From Deltaproteobacteria bacterium (GTDB lineage Bacteria > Myxococcota_A > UBA9042 > PHBI01), in contig JACKFA010000014.1 of the NCBI GenBank assembly GCA_020632715.1, positions 1 through 64,000 on the forward strand: DNA of 64,000 nucleotides, given 5' to 3'. Positions 53,171 through 61,875 of the stretch are shown piece after piece. Below the pieces are notes generated by a model. That model worked only from the letters and a program-made list of their open reading frames with translations. It searched no databases and was not told the DNA's origin. Numbering within the stretch: the stretch's first letter is position 1; every line of letters starts with the position of its first letter. The position numbers and the translations under genes are program-made.

Positions 53171-54422
53171 CGCACTGGAAGCAGGCGCGCGTGAGCGACG
53201 TGCGGAGGTAGGTGTTGAGGCCCGACACGCCGCTCACCGCGGCGGCGATGTCGGTCGCCGCGGCCTCCTTGTCGGCGTTCAACGCGGCGAGCCAGCGGTC
53301 GAGGGCCTCGGGTGTACCGCTCGGCAGGCGGTCGCGGTGGGTGAGGAGGTTCTCGATGGCGTCCTTCAGGTGCGCGACGTGCGGGTTCCCGCCGCCGGCC
53401 ATGACGCGGTCGACGTCGTCGGCGAGCTCGACCACGTCGTCGGCGAAGTTCCAGGTCATGATGGAGGGCAGCCAGCCGAGCAGCATGGGCGCCGCGCGCA
53501 GGCCGCTCTCGCGCATGACGTTCTTCGGCTCCTTCAGCTTGTCCGGGTCGTCGAGCGCGTACATCGCCCAGTCGTCGGGGAGCTTCACGTAGTCCGACGA
53601 GACCACGATGTAGGGGATCGCGTCGGTGTTCGCGGCGGCCTTGGTCTTGGCGAGGAACTCCGTGTACACGTCGCCCTTCTCGCCGTGCATGAGGACCGTG
53701 CAGCCGGCCGACCAGTCCTTCGCGAGCGAGGCCGTCGACGGGTAGTCGAAGCCGTAGTGGATGTGGATCGTGTCGTTCGCCTCGGTGGCGACGAACTCCC
53801 AGCGCTTCGGGCCGGTCCGCGTCGGCGGCACGAGCGCGTTCTGGACCCCCGTGAAGACGCGCTGCGTCTTCGTGGCCTCGCGCGCGAGCATCACCTGCTC
53901 GGCGGCGCCCGTGTAGACATGGAGCGCGGTGTGCGTCTCGTGGTGCGGCCCCTGGAAGCACTTGTAGAGCTTGCCCTCGAGGAGGTACGGGCTCCCCGTC
54001 GTCCCGCTCGACTCGATGCTCGGATCGATGGTGCATGGGTAGACGATGGCGCTCGTGCCCTCCTCCGGCGTCGTCTCCGCCCACACCATGAAGAGCAGGT
54101 CGTTGAACGTCGTGGTCGTGTCCCCCTTCGACGCCGTGAAGGGGCCGCGGTCCGCGGGGCGCGCGTTGCGCGTGTAGCTGTCCTCGTCCTGGTTCGCGCC
54201 GGCGGTGCGGCTCGACTCGCGGACGCCGAGCAGCGCGAGCTCGTTCGGGCCCGTCGGGAACGCCTGGCGGAACGCGCGATAGACCATCTCCACCCAGTTG
54301 TGGACGGTCGGGAAGGTGACGTCGGTCGCGTTCGCCTTGGCCGCGCGGATCCGCGCCACCCGCGCCGCCTCGGTCACGCTCGCGGGCCGCGCCGGCGGCC
54401 GGACGGTCATTCGGTCAACCAT
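53142..54422 (-). CDS. putative PAAR-associated effector with YkuD-like SxGC motif
   Basis: The 426-residue protein has no family I recognise. A segment near residue 215-250 reads IHIHYGFDYPSTASLAKDWSAGCTVLMHG: a His pair followed by S-x-G-C, which is the order of the catalytic His and Cys in L,D-transpeptidase (YkuD-like) folds acting on peptidoglycan. It has no signal peptide, consistent with delivery by a secretion apparatus. It overlaps the PAAR gene upstream (ATG at 54422, or 54410 with ATGA coupling), so they are a pair. An immunity gene is not obvious. Peptidoglycan-active effector is an inference; an unrelated enzyme is possible. Confidence 0.6.
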   Translation of the reverse strand: MVDRMTVRPPARPASVTEAARVARIRAAKANATDVTFPTVHNWVEMVYRAFRQAFPTGPNELALLGVRESSRTAGANQDEDSYTRNARPADRGPFTASKGDTTTTFNDLLFMVWAETTPEEGTSAIVYPCTIDPSIESSGTTGSPYLLEGKLYKCFQGPHHETHTALHVYTGAAEQVMLAREATKTQRVFTGVQNALVPPTRTGPKRWEFVATEANDTIHIHYGFDYPSTASLAKDWSAGCTVLMHGEKGDVYTEFLAKTKAAANTDAIPYIVVSSDYVKLPDDWAMYALDDPDKLKEPKNVMRESGLRAAPMLLGWLPSIMTWNFADDVVELADDVDRVMAGGGNPHVAHLKDAIENLLTHRDRLPSGTPEALDRWLAALNADKEAAATDIAAAVSGVSGLNTYLRTSLTRACFQCVIAPPRGPY

Positions 54423-54973
54423 TTCACCTTCTCGACCGCGTGGGACACGACGAGGTGTGCGAATTCACACAGCCCCGACACCGTGGTCGTCCCGCTGAAC
54501 GTGATCTTCCGGTCGGCCTCGTGCGGGCAGCTCACGGTGACCGTCGCCTGCTTGAGCTCGCGCCCGAGGGCGTCCATGAGCTTGATCGTGTGCGACAGGT
54601 CGTGCGGCGCGGGCGCCGGCGGCGGCGAGTCGTCGATGGTCTTGTCGGTCTTCCCGCCGCCCGTGAAGACGTTCGGGCTCCCGGCGACCATCTTCCCCGC
54701 GCCCCCGCAGTGGTCGTCGTCGTCGTCGACGCGGTGCGCCGGCCGCCCGTTGATGAACACCGAGTCCGAGCCCTTCACCGCGACCCAGGTGTTCGACCCG
54801 CAGCACGCCGCGTGGATCCCCGTGTCCTGGTAGCGGAGCGCTGGGAGCGCGTTGACGTAGACGTCCGGCGAGCCGGCCGAGCCCGGGCCGATGCAGCCGT
54901 GCGGGCACGCCGGGCAGCCGTGGGAGTCGGCGCCAACCTGCGAGTTGTCTCCGATGCGGCTCTGTGCGGGCAC
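54407..54973 (-). CDS. PAAR-domain protein with C-terminal extension
   Basis: The 188-residue protein has a PAAR domain at about residues 1-105: RIGDNSQVGADSHGCPACPHG, AGSPDVYVNALPALRYQDTG, VAVKGSDSVFINGRPAHRVDD and the final GSPNVFTGG, with His and Cys suited to zinc at the spike tip. A Pro-rich linker leads to a C-terminal 70 residues of predicted beta structure, probably an adaptor. PAAR proteins cap VgrG/phage-type spikes and carry effectors. GTG start at 54973 has AGAGG upstream. No VgrG, Hcp or sheath gene is in the window, so it is an orphan spike-tip gene coupled to the effector-like gene at 53142. Confidence 0.85.
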   Translation of the reverse strand: MPAQSRIGDNSQVGADSHGCPACPHGCIGPGSAGSPDVYVNALPALRYQDTGIHAACCGSNTWVAVKGSDSVFINGRPAHRVDDDDDHCGGAGKMVAGSPNVFTGGGKTDKTIDDSPPPAPAPHDLSHTIKLMDALGRELKQATVTVSCPHEADRKITFSGTTTVSGLCEFAHLVVSHAVEKVKWLTE

Positions 54974-55173
54974 GAACCTCTCCCGAGCGGGGCAGGAGGA
55001 GGCTAGACCAGCCGAGCGGGCGATCGCGAGGCCAACCGGCCGACGCGGGACCGGACCCTGTGGTCCAGTTCGGGCCGAGATACGCGCCCCGGCGACGCTT
55101 TTCGGCGTTACAAGGGCCGCAACAAATCGTCGGGAACGATCGGTCTACCAGCCGCCACCAGAGCCGCCGACGG

Positions 55174-56442
55174 TCATGGTGCAGTGCAACATGGATCGAG
55201 GCAGCAGCCCTCGAGCGCGTCCCCCGCGGGGAGCGGCATCGCCGCCGAGACCTGGCTCCCGACGCTCACGACGACGCCGTCGGCGGTGTCCGCGAAGACG
55301 ACCTGGTCGGCGAGCCCGGGGATGGTGCCGGCGCAGATCTCGCCGTTCACGGACGCCGTCGGCGTCGGCTCGCAGCCCATGCGGTACGCGAAGCGCTCGG
55401 GCGCGCCGCGCACGTAGTCGGTCGCGACGCCGCTGCCCTGGACGTCGAGCGCGTGCTGGTCGCAGCTGAGCGCGCCCGCGGTGACCACCTTCACGCTCCA
55501 CGTCAGGTACGGGTAGACGGCGCCCGCCGGCGTGAAGCCGGACGGCCAGAGCTGCGAGCTCGCCGTCGCCTTGCCCGTGAGCGTGCAGTCGAGCGTCGCC
55601 GGCATCGCGTCGAGGTCGAGGCCGATGGCGTGCGTCCAGCCGCACTTCTGGTACGGCGCGAGCTGCTCGTAGGTGCGGTAGCTGGCCGTCTCGAAGACGT
55701 AGGGCGCGAGCGGGCCCTGGTTCCCGGGGCCGCCGCTCGGGACGTGCACCATGTGCGTGGTCGCGCCGGACTGCGTGTCGACGCAGTCGAGGTCGAGCGC
55801 GTCCATGTACATGATCGTAGGCTGGCTGCCGCCCGACGTGCACGCGAACGCCGCGACGATGGTCGTGCTGCGCGCGTCGCCGTCGAAGAGGAGGTCGATG
55901 GGCTGCCCGTCGCGCTTGCAGTCGAGCTTCGCCGAGCAGAACACGTCCTCGAAGGAGACCGCGACGTCGAAGAAGCCCTGATTGGCGGCGCGCGCGATGG
56001 TCAGGTCGAACGCGACGGGCGTGTCGCCGTTCGGCGTGCAGTCGGCCGGCTTCGAGACGGGCGTCGGGTTCCGGTAGTCGCTGATGGCCTGCCCGTCGAC
56101 CTCGAGGCGGTCGAGCGTGAGGGTGACGACGTTGTCGGTGGCCTGCGCGTCGCAGGGGCCGACGTAGGCGATGGCCCCCTGCCCGTCGCCGTACGCGCTC
56201 GAGCGGACGGTCTTCGTCCAGACGGTCGTGGCGCCCGCGTTCGTCGTGACCTCGAGCGTCCAGACGGCGTCCGTCACGCCCGCGAGGGTCAACGGCGCGA
56301 CGTCGATCTGGAGCCGCGCGCCGGCGGTCCCGCTGGTTTGGGCGTCGGGGCCGCGCCCGGCGCAGCCGCCCGCGACCAGGGCGAACGCCGCGGCGGCCAG
56401 CGCCCCGCGACGACGGGCGGTTCGGAGCGCGCTCACTCGCAT
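55174..56442 (-). CDS. lipoprotein, unknown function, beta-rich
   Basis: The 422-residue lipoprotein has a signal peptide with lipobox VAGGC. The mature part is a succession of beta-strand-like segments with about a dozen cysteines; SVNGEICAGTIPGLADQVVFADT and a terminal CCLDPCC mark the end. No family was recognised. ATG at 56442 overlaps the stop of the IgGFc-binding gene upstream by 10 bases, so it is coupled and probably serves the same surface complex. Confidence 0.68.
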   Translation of the reverse strand: MRVSALRTARRRGALAAAAFALVAGGCAGRGPDAQTSGTAGARLQIDVAPLTLAGVTDAVWTLEVTTNAGATTVWTKTVRSSAYGDGQGAIAYVGPCDAQATDNVVTLTLDRLEVDGQAISDYRNPTPVSKPADCTPNGDTPVAFDLTIARAANQGFFDVAVSFEDVFCSAKLDCKRDGQPIDLLFDGDARSTTIVAAFACTSGGSQPTIMYMDALDLDCVDTQSGATTHMVHVPSGGPGNQGPLAPYVFETASYRTYEQLAPYQKCGWTHAIGLDLDAMPATLDCTLTGKATASSQLWPSGFTPAGAVYPYLTWSVKVVTAGALSCDQHALDVQGSGVATDYVRGAPERFAYRMGCEPTPTASVNGEICAGTIPGLADQVVFADTADGVVVSVGSQVSAAMPLPAGDALEGCCLDPCCTAP

Positions 56443-58400
56443 ACCGGCTCTCCCACGAGAAGCTCGTTCCCGTCCATGTCGCACGCGATGCCGCCGGCGT
56501 CGCGCCAGCAGCGGATGCTGCCGAGCGTGCCGCCGCTCCTCCGGATGACGCCGAAGAAGTAGACGCGGTCGAGCGCGCACGCGCGGTCCTGCTCGACGCA
56601 CATGTTGAGGCTCTCGTCGCAGACCGCCTCCTGGCAGTCCGTCCAGACCGTGGGCTGCGAACAGGAGATCGTCACGCCGCCCGAGCAGACGCCGCCCGCG
56701 TCGCAGGTGGTGCCCGACGTGCAGAAGTCGCCGTCGTCGCAGCTCGCGCCCTCGGCGAGCGCCACGACCTGGCAGACGCCGGTCTCGAGGTTGCACGAGT
56801 CGGTCGTGCAGCCGTTCGAGTCGTCGCAGTCGCCGTCGACCGTGCAGCGAGCCACGCAGAGGTGCGTCTGCGCGTCGCAGCGGCCGTTCGCGACGCAGTC
56901 CTCGTCGGTGTCGCAGACGCCGTGGCCGAGCTCGATGCGGCAGGCGCCGCTGCAGCCGTCGCCGTCCTCGACGTTGCCGTCGTCGCAGCCCTCGCTGTCG
57001 TCGAGGACGCCGTCGCCGCAGCCCGGCACGCGGAAGCGGTTGTAGTACGCGAAGAGCCCGGTGCCGCCGGCGGCGGTGCTCTCGGACACGAGGCCGAGCT
57101 GGAAGTCGCCGGTCGCGCTCACGTAGTGGTTGCCCGAGAGGCCGGGGATCCGCACCCGCGTGACCGAGCCCGGGCCCGACGTCGGGAGGCCCGGCACGAG
57201 GACGCTCGTGGCGCCGGCCGGCGCGCCGCCGTCGAGGAGCACGCTGGCGGCGTTCGCGGTCGGCAGGAAGACGCTGACCTCGCCGGTGCCGAAGACGTTG
57301 AACGCGACGTAGCCCGTGGCCGCCGAGGACGAGAACGTGAGCGGCGGGATGACGCTCAGGCCGTGCTCGCAGTTGGACTGGCCGTCCTCCTGGAAGACGT
57401 AGGCGGGCGCCGAGGTCTGGATGAGCGTGAGCTCGCGCACCTGGAAGCGGTGGATCCCGCCCGCCGCGAGCGGCCCGGCGCTGGTCGTGCCCGAGGCGGT
57501 CGTCAGCGTCACGGTCGTGCCGGCGGTGTCGGCGACGATCGAGACGCGGTCGCCGTTGTCGGCCGGGTAGGCGTCGATCGCGTAGAGCGTGCCGAGCCCC
57601 GTGGTCGGGATGATGTTGTCGAGGCCGTCGTCGCCGCACGCCGTGGCGCCGTTCGGCGTGCAGGTCGGGCTCGTGCCCCAGCCGCGCCCGCCGGAGACGA
57701 CGGCGATCGGCTGGTCCGAGGTCACGAGGGCGCCCGTGAGGTCGAAGCCGCACCCGCTCTCGAGGGTGCGGAGGAGGATCGTCTGCTGCGCCGTGAGCGT
57801 GACGGTCAGCGTGCCCGAGAGGCCGTCGTCCCACTGGAGACCGGCGGGCGGCGTCACCGTGACGGTCGCGCCGAGCGGCGCGTAGAGCATGAGCACGTCG
57901 TGGCCGGTGCCGGCGCCCGAGACCGCGTCGAGGCCGTACCCGGAGACGCGGAACCGCGTGCCGAGCGCCGTGTTGTGGTCCTTGATGGAGGCCGAGCTGT
58001 TCCAGGGGCCCGTGATCTCGCGCGCCACGACGCTGAGCCCCGCCGAGTCCGCGACGACGAAGACGCCGCGCTGCTCCTTGACGTTGTACCCGCTCGCGAC
58101 GCCGTGCGCGGCGCTGTCCGAGAGGGGCACGACGACCGGCGAGCCCACCTGCGCGGTGAACGCCGTCGCGGTCCCACCGCCGAACGCGTACGTGCCTGTC
58201 ACCGGCCCGCTCGCGGCGGAGAGCACGAGCTCCCAGGTGACCGGGTGCGGCGGCGACGGCATCTGCGGCGGCACGTAGAAGCACGTCTTGTTCTGCGGGC
58301 AGTTCTGCGCGCGCGCGGCGGGGGCGGCGACGGCGAAGACGAGCGCGCAGAGCGCGGCTGCGACGACCGTCGCGGCCGCGCGGGGGAGCGAGCTGTGCAT
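56433..58400 (-). CDS. secreted IgGFc-binding-like / DUF4215 Cys-rich protein
   Basis: The 655-residue preprotein has a signal peptide (VVAAALCALVFAVAAPAARA). The N-terminal 400 residues look like IgGFc-binding-type beta domains (TWELVLSAASGPVTGTYAF, ASIKDHNTALGTRFRVSGYG, LDNIIPTTGLGTLYAIDAYPADN). DUF4215-like and other Cys-rich repeats follow (CGDGVLDDSEGCDDGNVEDGDGC, CDDSNGCTTDSCN, CDDGDFCTSGTTCD). It is extracellular, probably adhesive. ATG at 58400 gives the better signal peptide (start at 58415 is the alternative). Its stop overlaps the ATG of the lipoprotein downstream. Confidence 0.78.
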   Translation of the reverse strand: MHSSLPRAAATVVAAALCALVFAVAAPAARAQNCPQNKTCFYVPPQMPSPPHPVTWELVLSAASGPVTGTYAFGGGTATAFTAQVGSPVVVPLSDSAAHGVASGYNVKEQRGVFVVADSAGLSVVAREITGPWNSSASIKDHNTALGTRFRVSGYGLDAVSGAGTGHDVLMLYAPLGATVTVTPPAGLQWDDGLSGTLTVTLTAQQTILLRTLESGCGFDLTGALVTSDQPIAVVSGGRGWGTSPTCTPNGATACGDDGLDNIIPTTGLGTLYAIDAYPADNGDRVSIVADTAGTTVTLTTASGTTSAGPLAAGGIHRFQVRELTLIQTSAPAYVFQEDGQSNCEHGLSVIPPLTFSSSAATGYVAFNVFGTGEVSVFLPTANAASVLLDGGAPAGATSVLVPGLPTSGPGSVTRVRIPGLSGNHYVSATGDFQLGLVSESTAAGGTGLFAYYNRFRVPGCGDGVLDDSEGCDDGNVEDGDGCSGACRIELGHGVCDTDEDCVANGRCDAQTHLCVARCTVDGDCDDSNGCTTDSCNLETGVCQVVALAEGASCDDGDFCTSGTTCDAGGVCSGGVTISCSQPTVWTDCQEAVCDESLNMCVEQDRACALDRVYFFGVIRRSGGTLGSIRCWRDAGGIACDMDGNELLVGEPVCE

Positions 58401-58403
58401 GAA

Positions 58404-58433
58404 GGGACCCCGCACGAAAATCCAGGGGACCCC
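58404..58433. promoter_or_regulatory. two GGG(G)ACCCC palindromes 21 bp apart
   Basis: GGGACCCC (58404-58411) and GGGGACCCC (58425-58433) are near-identical palindromic half-turn units separated by about two helical turns. They lie just upstream of the IgGFc-binding gene start at 58400. Such spacing is operator-like; the regulator is unknown. Confidence 0.3.
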
Positions 58434-58497
58434 AGCATGCCCGAACGCGGCAGGCGCGGGGAGGGGGAATCGCCCGCGCCCGCGCCAGGACGTAACC

Positions 58498-59949
58498 TCA
58501 GCCGCGGAAGGGCTCGCGCTCGACCTTGGTCGGGGTCGCGAGGTCGTTCTTCTTGACCTGCGCGTGCCAGTACGGCGGGAAGCAGGGCCGCTCGACGTAG
58601 CGCCCGCGGCCGCGCGTGGCGCGGACGTCGCCGTCGTGCCAGGTGATCTCCCCCCGCGAGAGCGTGGTGCGCGCGAGGCCCATGACCTCCATCCCCTCGA
58701 AGATGTTGAAGTCGATGTTCTGGTGGTGGGTCTTCGCGCTGATCGTCTTGGTGGCCGCCGGATCCCAGACGACGACGTCGGCGTCGGCGCCGGGGGCGAG
58801 CGAGCCCTTGCGCGGGTAGATGTTGAAGATCTGCGCGGCGTTCGTGGAGGTGACCTTCACGAACTCGCTCGGCGTCAGGCGCCCCGTGTTGACGCCGTGC
58901 GTCCAGAGGACGGCCATGCGGTCCTCGACGCCGCCCGTGCCGTTCGGGATCTTGCGGAAGTCCTCGTCGCCCATCGCCTTCTGCGCCGTCATGAAGCAGC
59001 AGTGGTCGGTGGCGGTCGTCTGCAGCGTGCCGGCGGCGAGCGCGCGCCAGAGGGCGTCCTGGTGCTCCTTGCTCCGGAACGGCGGGCTCATCACGTGGTG
59101 CGCGGCGTAGCGCCAGTCCTCGTGGCGGTAGACGCTCTCGTCGATGAGGAGGTGCCCGGCGAGGACCTCGCCGAAGACGCGCTGCCCCTCGCTGCGGGCG
59201 CGCGCGATGGCCTGGAGGGCGTCGATGCAGGACGTGTGCACCACGTAGACCGGCACGCCGAGCACCTCGGCGATGCGGATGGCGCGGTTGGCGGCCTCCC
59301 CCTCGACCTCGGGCGGGCGCGAGAGCGGGTGCCCCTCGGGGCCGCGGATCCCGCGGTCGTAGATCTCCTGCTGCAGGCGGAAGACGAGCTCGCCGTTCTC
59401 GGCGTGCACGGTGCACAGGGCGCCGAGGTCGCGGCAGCGCGCGAAGCTCGAGACGAGCGTCTCGTCGTCGCACATGATGGCGTTCTTGTAGGCCATGAAG
59501 TGCTTGAAGCTGTTCACGCCGTAGTCGCGCGTGAGGATCCCCATCTCCTCGCTCACCTGGTCGCTCCACCAGGTCACGGCGACGTGGAAGGTGTAGTCGC
59601 CGGCGGCCTTCTGCGCCCACTCGCGCCACGTCTTGTAGGAGTCGAGCAGGCTCTCGCCGTTCCCGGGGATGGCGAAGTCGATGATGGTCGTGGTGCCGCC
59701 GGTCATCGCGGCCGTCGTGCCGGTGTAGAAGTCCTCGGAGGCGACCGTCCCCATGAAGGGGAGCTCCATGTGGGTGTGCGGGTCGATGCCGCCGGGCATC
59801 ACGTAGCAGCCGGCCGCGTCGATGACCTCGGCGCCGTTGGGATCGATGTCGGCGGCGACCTGCGCGATGCGCTCGCCCTCGATGAGGACGTCGGCGCGCG
59901 CCTCGCTCTCCGCGGTGACGACGGTTCCACCCTTGATGACGACGGCCAT
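58498..59949 (-). CDS. hydA: dihydropyrimidinase / D-hydantoinase
   Basis: The 483-residue cyclic amidase opens dihydropyrimidines or hydantoins. The amidohydrolase metal motifs are clear: GGIDPHTHMEL with H58 and H60, SFKHFMAYK with the likely carbamylated Lys149, H182 in TVHAENGE, His in VVHTSC, and Asp in TATDHC. The length matches the family (about 460-500). ATG at 59949 is preceded by GGAG. It is cytosolic. It sits divergently from the hybrid kinase gene. The pyrimidine-degradation partners (dihydropyrimidine dehydrogenase and ureidopropionase) are not in the window, so catabolic context is missing. Confidence 0.88.
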   Translation of the reverse strand: MAVVIKGGTVVTAESEARADVLIEGERIAQVAADIDPNGAEVIDAAGCYVMPGGIDPHTHMELPFMGTVASEDFYTGTTAAMTGGTTTIIDFAIPGNGESLLDSYKTWREWAQKAAGDYTFHVAVTWWSDQVSEEMGILTRDYGVNSFKHFMAYKNAIMCDDETLVSSFARCRDLGALCTVHAENGELVFRLQQEIYDRGIRGPEGHPLSRPPEVEGEAANRAIRIAEVLGVPVYVVHTSCIDALQAIARARSEGQRVFGEVLAGHLLIDESVYRHEDWRYAAHHVMSPPFRSKEHQDALWRALAAGTLQTTATDHCCFMTAQKAMGDEDFRKIPNGTGGVEDRMAVLWTHGVNTGRLTPSEFVKVTSTNAAQIFNIYPRKGSLAPGADADVVVWDPAATKTISAKTHHQNIDFNIFEGMEVMGLARTTLSRGEITWHDGDVRATRGRGRYVERPCFPPYWHAQVKKNDLATPTKVEREPFRG

Positions 59950-60079
59950 GACGTGCTCCTGGACGAGGGACGACGGCACCTTAGCGCGGTCGCGTCGCGG
60001 CGTCACGCGCGCTCGCGGCGCGGCGGCGCGGCAGGCCGACGAGCGGGCGATCGCCGGGCTGTTTTCGCCGGTCCGGAGG

Positions 60080-60107
60080 TTTCGCGGCGCGGCGGGCGTG
60101 ATATGCT
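60080..60107 (+). promoter_or_regulatory. promoter candidate with extended -10, hybrid histidine kinase
   Basis: TTTCGC, 16 bases, then TATGCT with a TG extension (TGATATGCT) gives a plausible sigma-70-type promoter about 75 bases before the GTG start at 60182. The -35 is weak; the -10 is good. Confidence 0.4.
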
Positions 60108-60181
60108 GTGGATCGCGTCGTCGTCGGCGATTTTCTGGGTCTCGCCGGGCGAGGGCGCCCCATCTCTTCGTGCGGTGCCGC

Positions 60182-61744
60182 GTGGACGAACCGGACACAG
60201 CCGACGAGCCCCCGACCTCGGCGACGCGAGCGCGCGAGGGGGCGCTCCTGTGCGCGACGCTCGACGTCGTCGGCGACGGGGTCATCGCCGTCGACGAGCG
60301 CGGCGTCGTCACGCTCGTGAACCGCGCCGCGGCGGCGCTGACGGGGGTCGCGGCGGCGGACGCCGTGGGGCGCCCGCTCGACGAGGTGTACCGCGCGCGG
60401 CTGCGGCCGGCGGCGGTGCCGGTCGCGGGCGACGCGGGCGACGGGCGGCGCCGGACGCGCACCGTGACGCTGTCGCGCGGCGAGGGCCCCGAGCTCGACG
60501 TGGTCGAGACGGAGGTCACCCTCGAGGACGCAGGCGGGCGCGCGGTCGGGCGGGTGCTCGCGCTCCGGGACGTGACGTCGCAGCTCGCGATCGACCGGAA
60601 CCACGAGCGCGCGCGGCGCCTCGAGAGCCTCGGCGAGCTCGCGAGCGGCGTGGCGCACGACTTCTCGAACATGCTGACCGGCATCATCGGGGCGGCCGAC
60701 CTGCTCGCGCTCGAGGTCGGCGGGAGCTCGGCCGAGCTCGTGGAGATGATCCTCGAGACCTCGCAGCGGGCCGCGGACCTCACGACGAAGCTCCTGTCCT
60801 TCGCGCGCTCGGGGCGGCACGAGCGCGGGTCGGTCGACGTGCACCACGTCGTGCGCGACGTGTGCGCGGTGCTCGCGCGCGACCTCGACGCCCGCGTCGC
60901 GCTCGTCACGCGCCTCGACGCCGAGGAGACGAAGCTCGTCGGCGACCGGGCGGAGCTCGTGGCGGCGCTCCTGAACCTCGGCTTCAACGCGCGCGACGCG
61001 ATGGAGGACGGCGGGACGCTCACCATCGCCACCGAGAACGTCGTGCTCGACGAGCACTACTGCGCGGCGAGCCCGTTCGCGCTCACGCCCGGGGAGTACG
61101 TGCAGATCACGGTGCGCGACACCGGGCACGGGATGGACCCGGCGACGCTCGAGCGCGCGTTCGAGCCGTTCTTCACGACCAAGCCGACCGGCGTCGGGAC
61201 GGGGCTCGGGCTCCCGGCCGTGTACGGGGCCGTGTCGCGGCACCGCGGGGCGCTCGCGGTCTACAGCGAGGCCGGGACGGGGAGCGTGTTCCACGTGTTC
61301 CTGCCGGTGCGGCGCGGGCTCGTGATCGCTGCGTACCAGCCGTCGGAGGAGGAGCGCGGTCACGGCGAGGGGGTGCTCGTCGTGGACGACGAGGAGATCA
61401 TCCGCGAGACCGCGCGCTTCCTGCTCGAGGCGCTCGGCTACCGCGTGTTCCTCGCCGCGCACGGCGAGGAGGGGATCGAGCAGTTCGTGGCGCACCAGGC
61501 GGAGATCGACGTCGTGTTGCTCGACATGATCATGCCGCGCATGAACGGGCGCGAGTGCTTCGAGCGGCTGCGGCGCGTCGACCCCGGCGTGCGCGTGCTG
61601 ATGTCGAGCGGGTTCACGCCCGAGGCGGTGCTGCGCGACAGCGTGACGAGCGGGGTCACGGGCTTCCTGAAGAAGCCGTACCGGATGAGCGAGCTCGGGG
61701 CGGCGCTGCGCGCGGTGCTCGAGCCGCGCCGGTCGACCACTTGA
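60182..61744 (+). CDS. PAS-containing hybrid histidine kinase
   Basis: The 520-residue protein has a PAS domain (about residues 22-130), HisKA with H159 in GVAHDFSNML, and HATPase_c with N269 in LLNLGFNARDA, DTGHGM at 313-318 and GTGLGL at 339-344. A C-terminal receiver follows, with DDE at 402-404, phosphoacceptor D448 in LLDMIMP, and K497/K498. It has no transmembrane helix, so it is a soluble sensor. Phosphate likely moves from H159 to D448 and then on to a partner. GTG at 60182 is chosen, but GTG at 60170 is an alternative; neither has a strong ribosome-binding site. No adjacent response regulator is seen. Confidence 0.88.
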   Translation: MDEPDTADEPPTSATRAREGALLCATLDVVGDGVIAVDERGVVTLVNRAAAALTGVAAADAVGRPLDEVYRARLRPAAVPVAGDAGDGRRRTRTVTLSRGEGPELDVVETEVTLEDAGGRAVGRVLALRDVTSQLAIDRNHERARRLESLGELASGVAHDFSNMLTGIIGAADLLALEVGGSSAELVEMILETSQRAADLTTKLLSFARSGRHERGSVDVHHVVRDVCAVLARDLDARVALVTRLDAEETKLVGDRAELVAALLNLGFNARDAMEDGGTLTIATENVVLDEHYCAASPFALTPGEYVQITVRDTGHGMDPATLERAFEPFFTTKPTGVGTGLGLPAVYGAVSRHRGALAVYSEAGTGSVFHVFLPVRRGLVIAAYQPSEEERGHGEGVLVVDDEEIIRETARFLLEALGYRVFLAAHGEEGIEQFVAHQAEIDVVLLDMIMPRMNGRECFERLRRVDPGVRVLMSSGFTPEAVLRDSVTSGVTGFLKKPYRMSELGAALRAVLEPRRSTT

Positions 61745-61805
61745 GGGCGGCGCGCGGCGCCGGGGAAATCGTCGCGGGAGGGTGACGCGGGGCCTCGGCG
61801 GGCGG

Positions 61806-61833
61806 TGTCAATCGCCGCGGGCTCTGCTAGCAT
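61806..61833 (+). promoter_or_regulatory. sigma-70-like promoter candidate, FAD/NAD oxidoreductase
   Basis: TGTCAA, 16 bases, then TAGCAT with TGC immediately before it (extended -10) lies about 40 bases upstream of the ATG at 61876. The two hexamers and extended -10 are the best promoter-like match in this part of the window. Confidence 0.45.
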
Positions 61834-61875
61834 CCGCCGCGCAGGCAGAACACCACGCCATACGAGGCAGCGATC

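Noticed and set aside
54454..54470. GTGTGCGAATTCACAC-like dyad resembling the DUF2330 sites
   Set aside because: It is within the PAAR coding sequence, with a different core, and no -24/-12 promoter is near.
56862..58556. Long plus-strand open frame opposite the IgGFc-binding gene
   Set aside because: It has the same character as the other shadows (Arg/Val/Ala/Asp bias, no signal peptide or domain), while the minus strand reads as a recognisable secreted protein.
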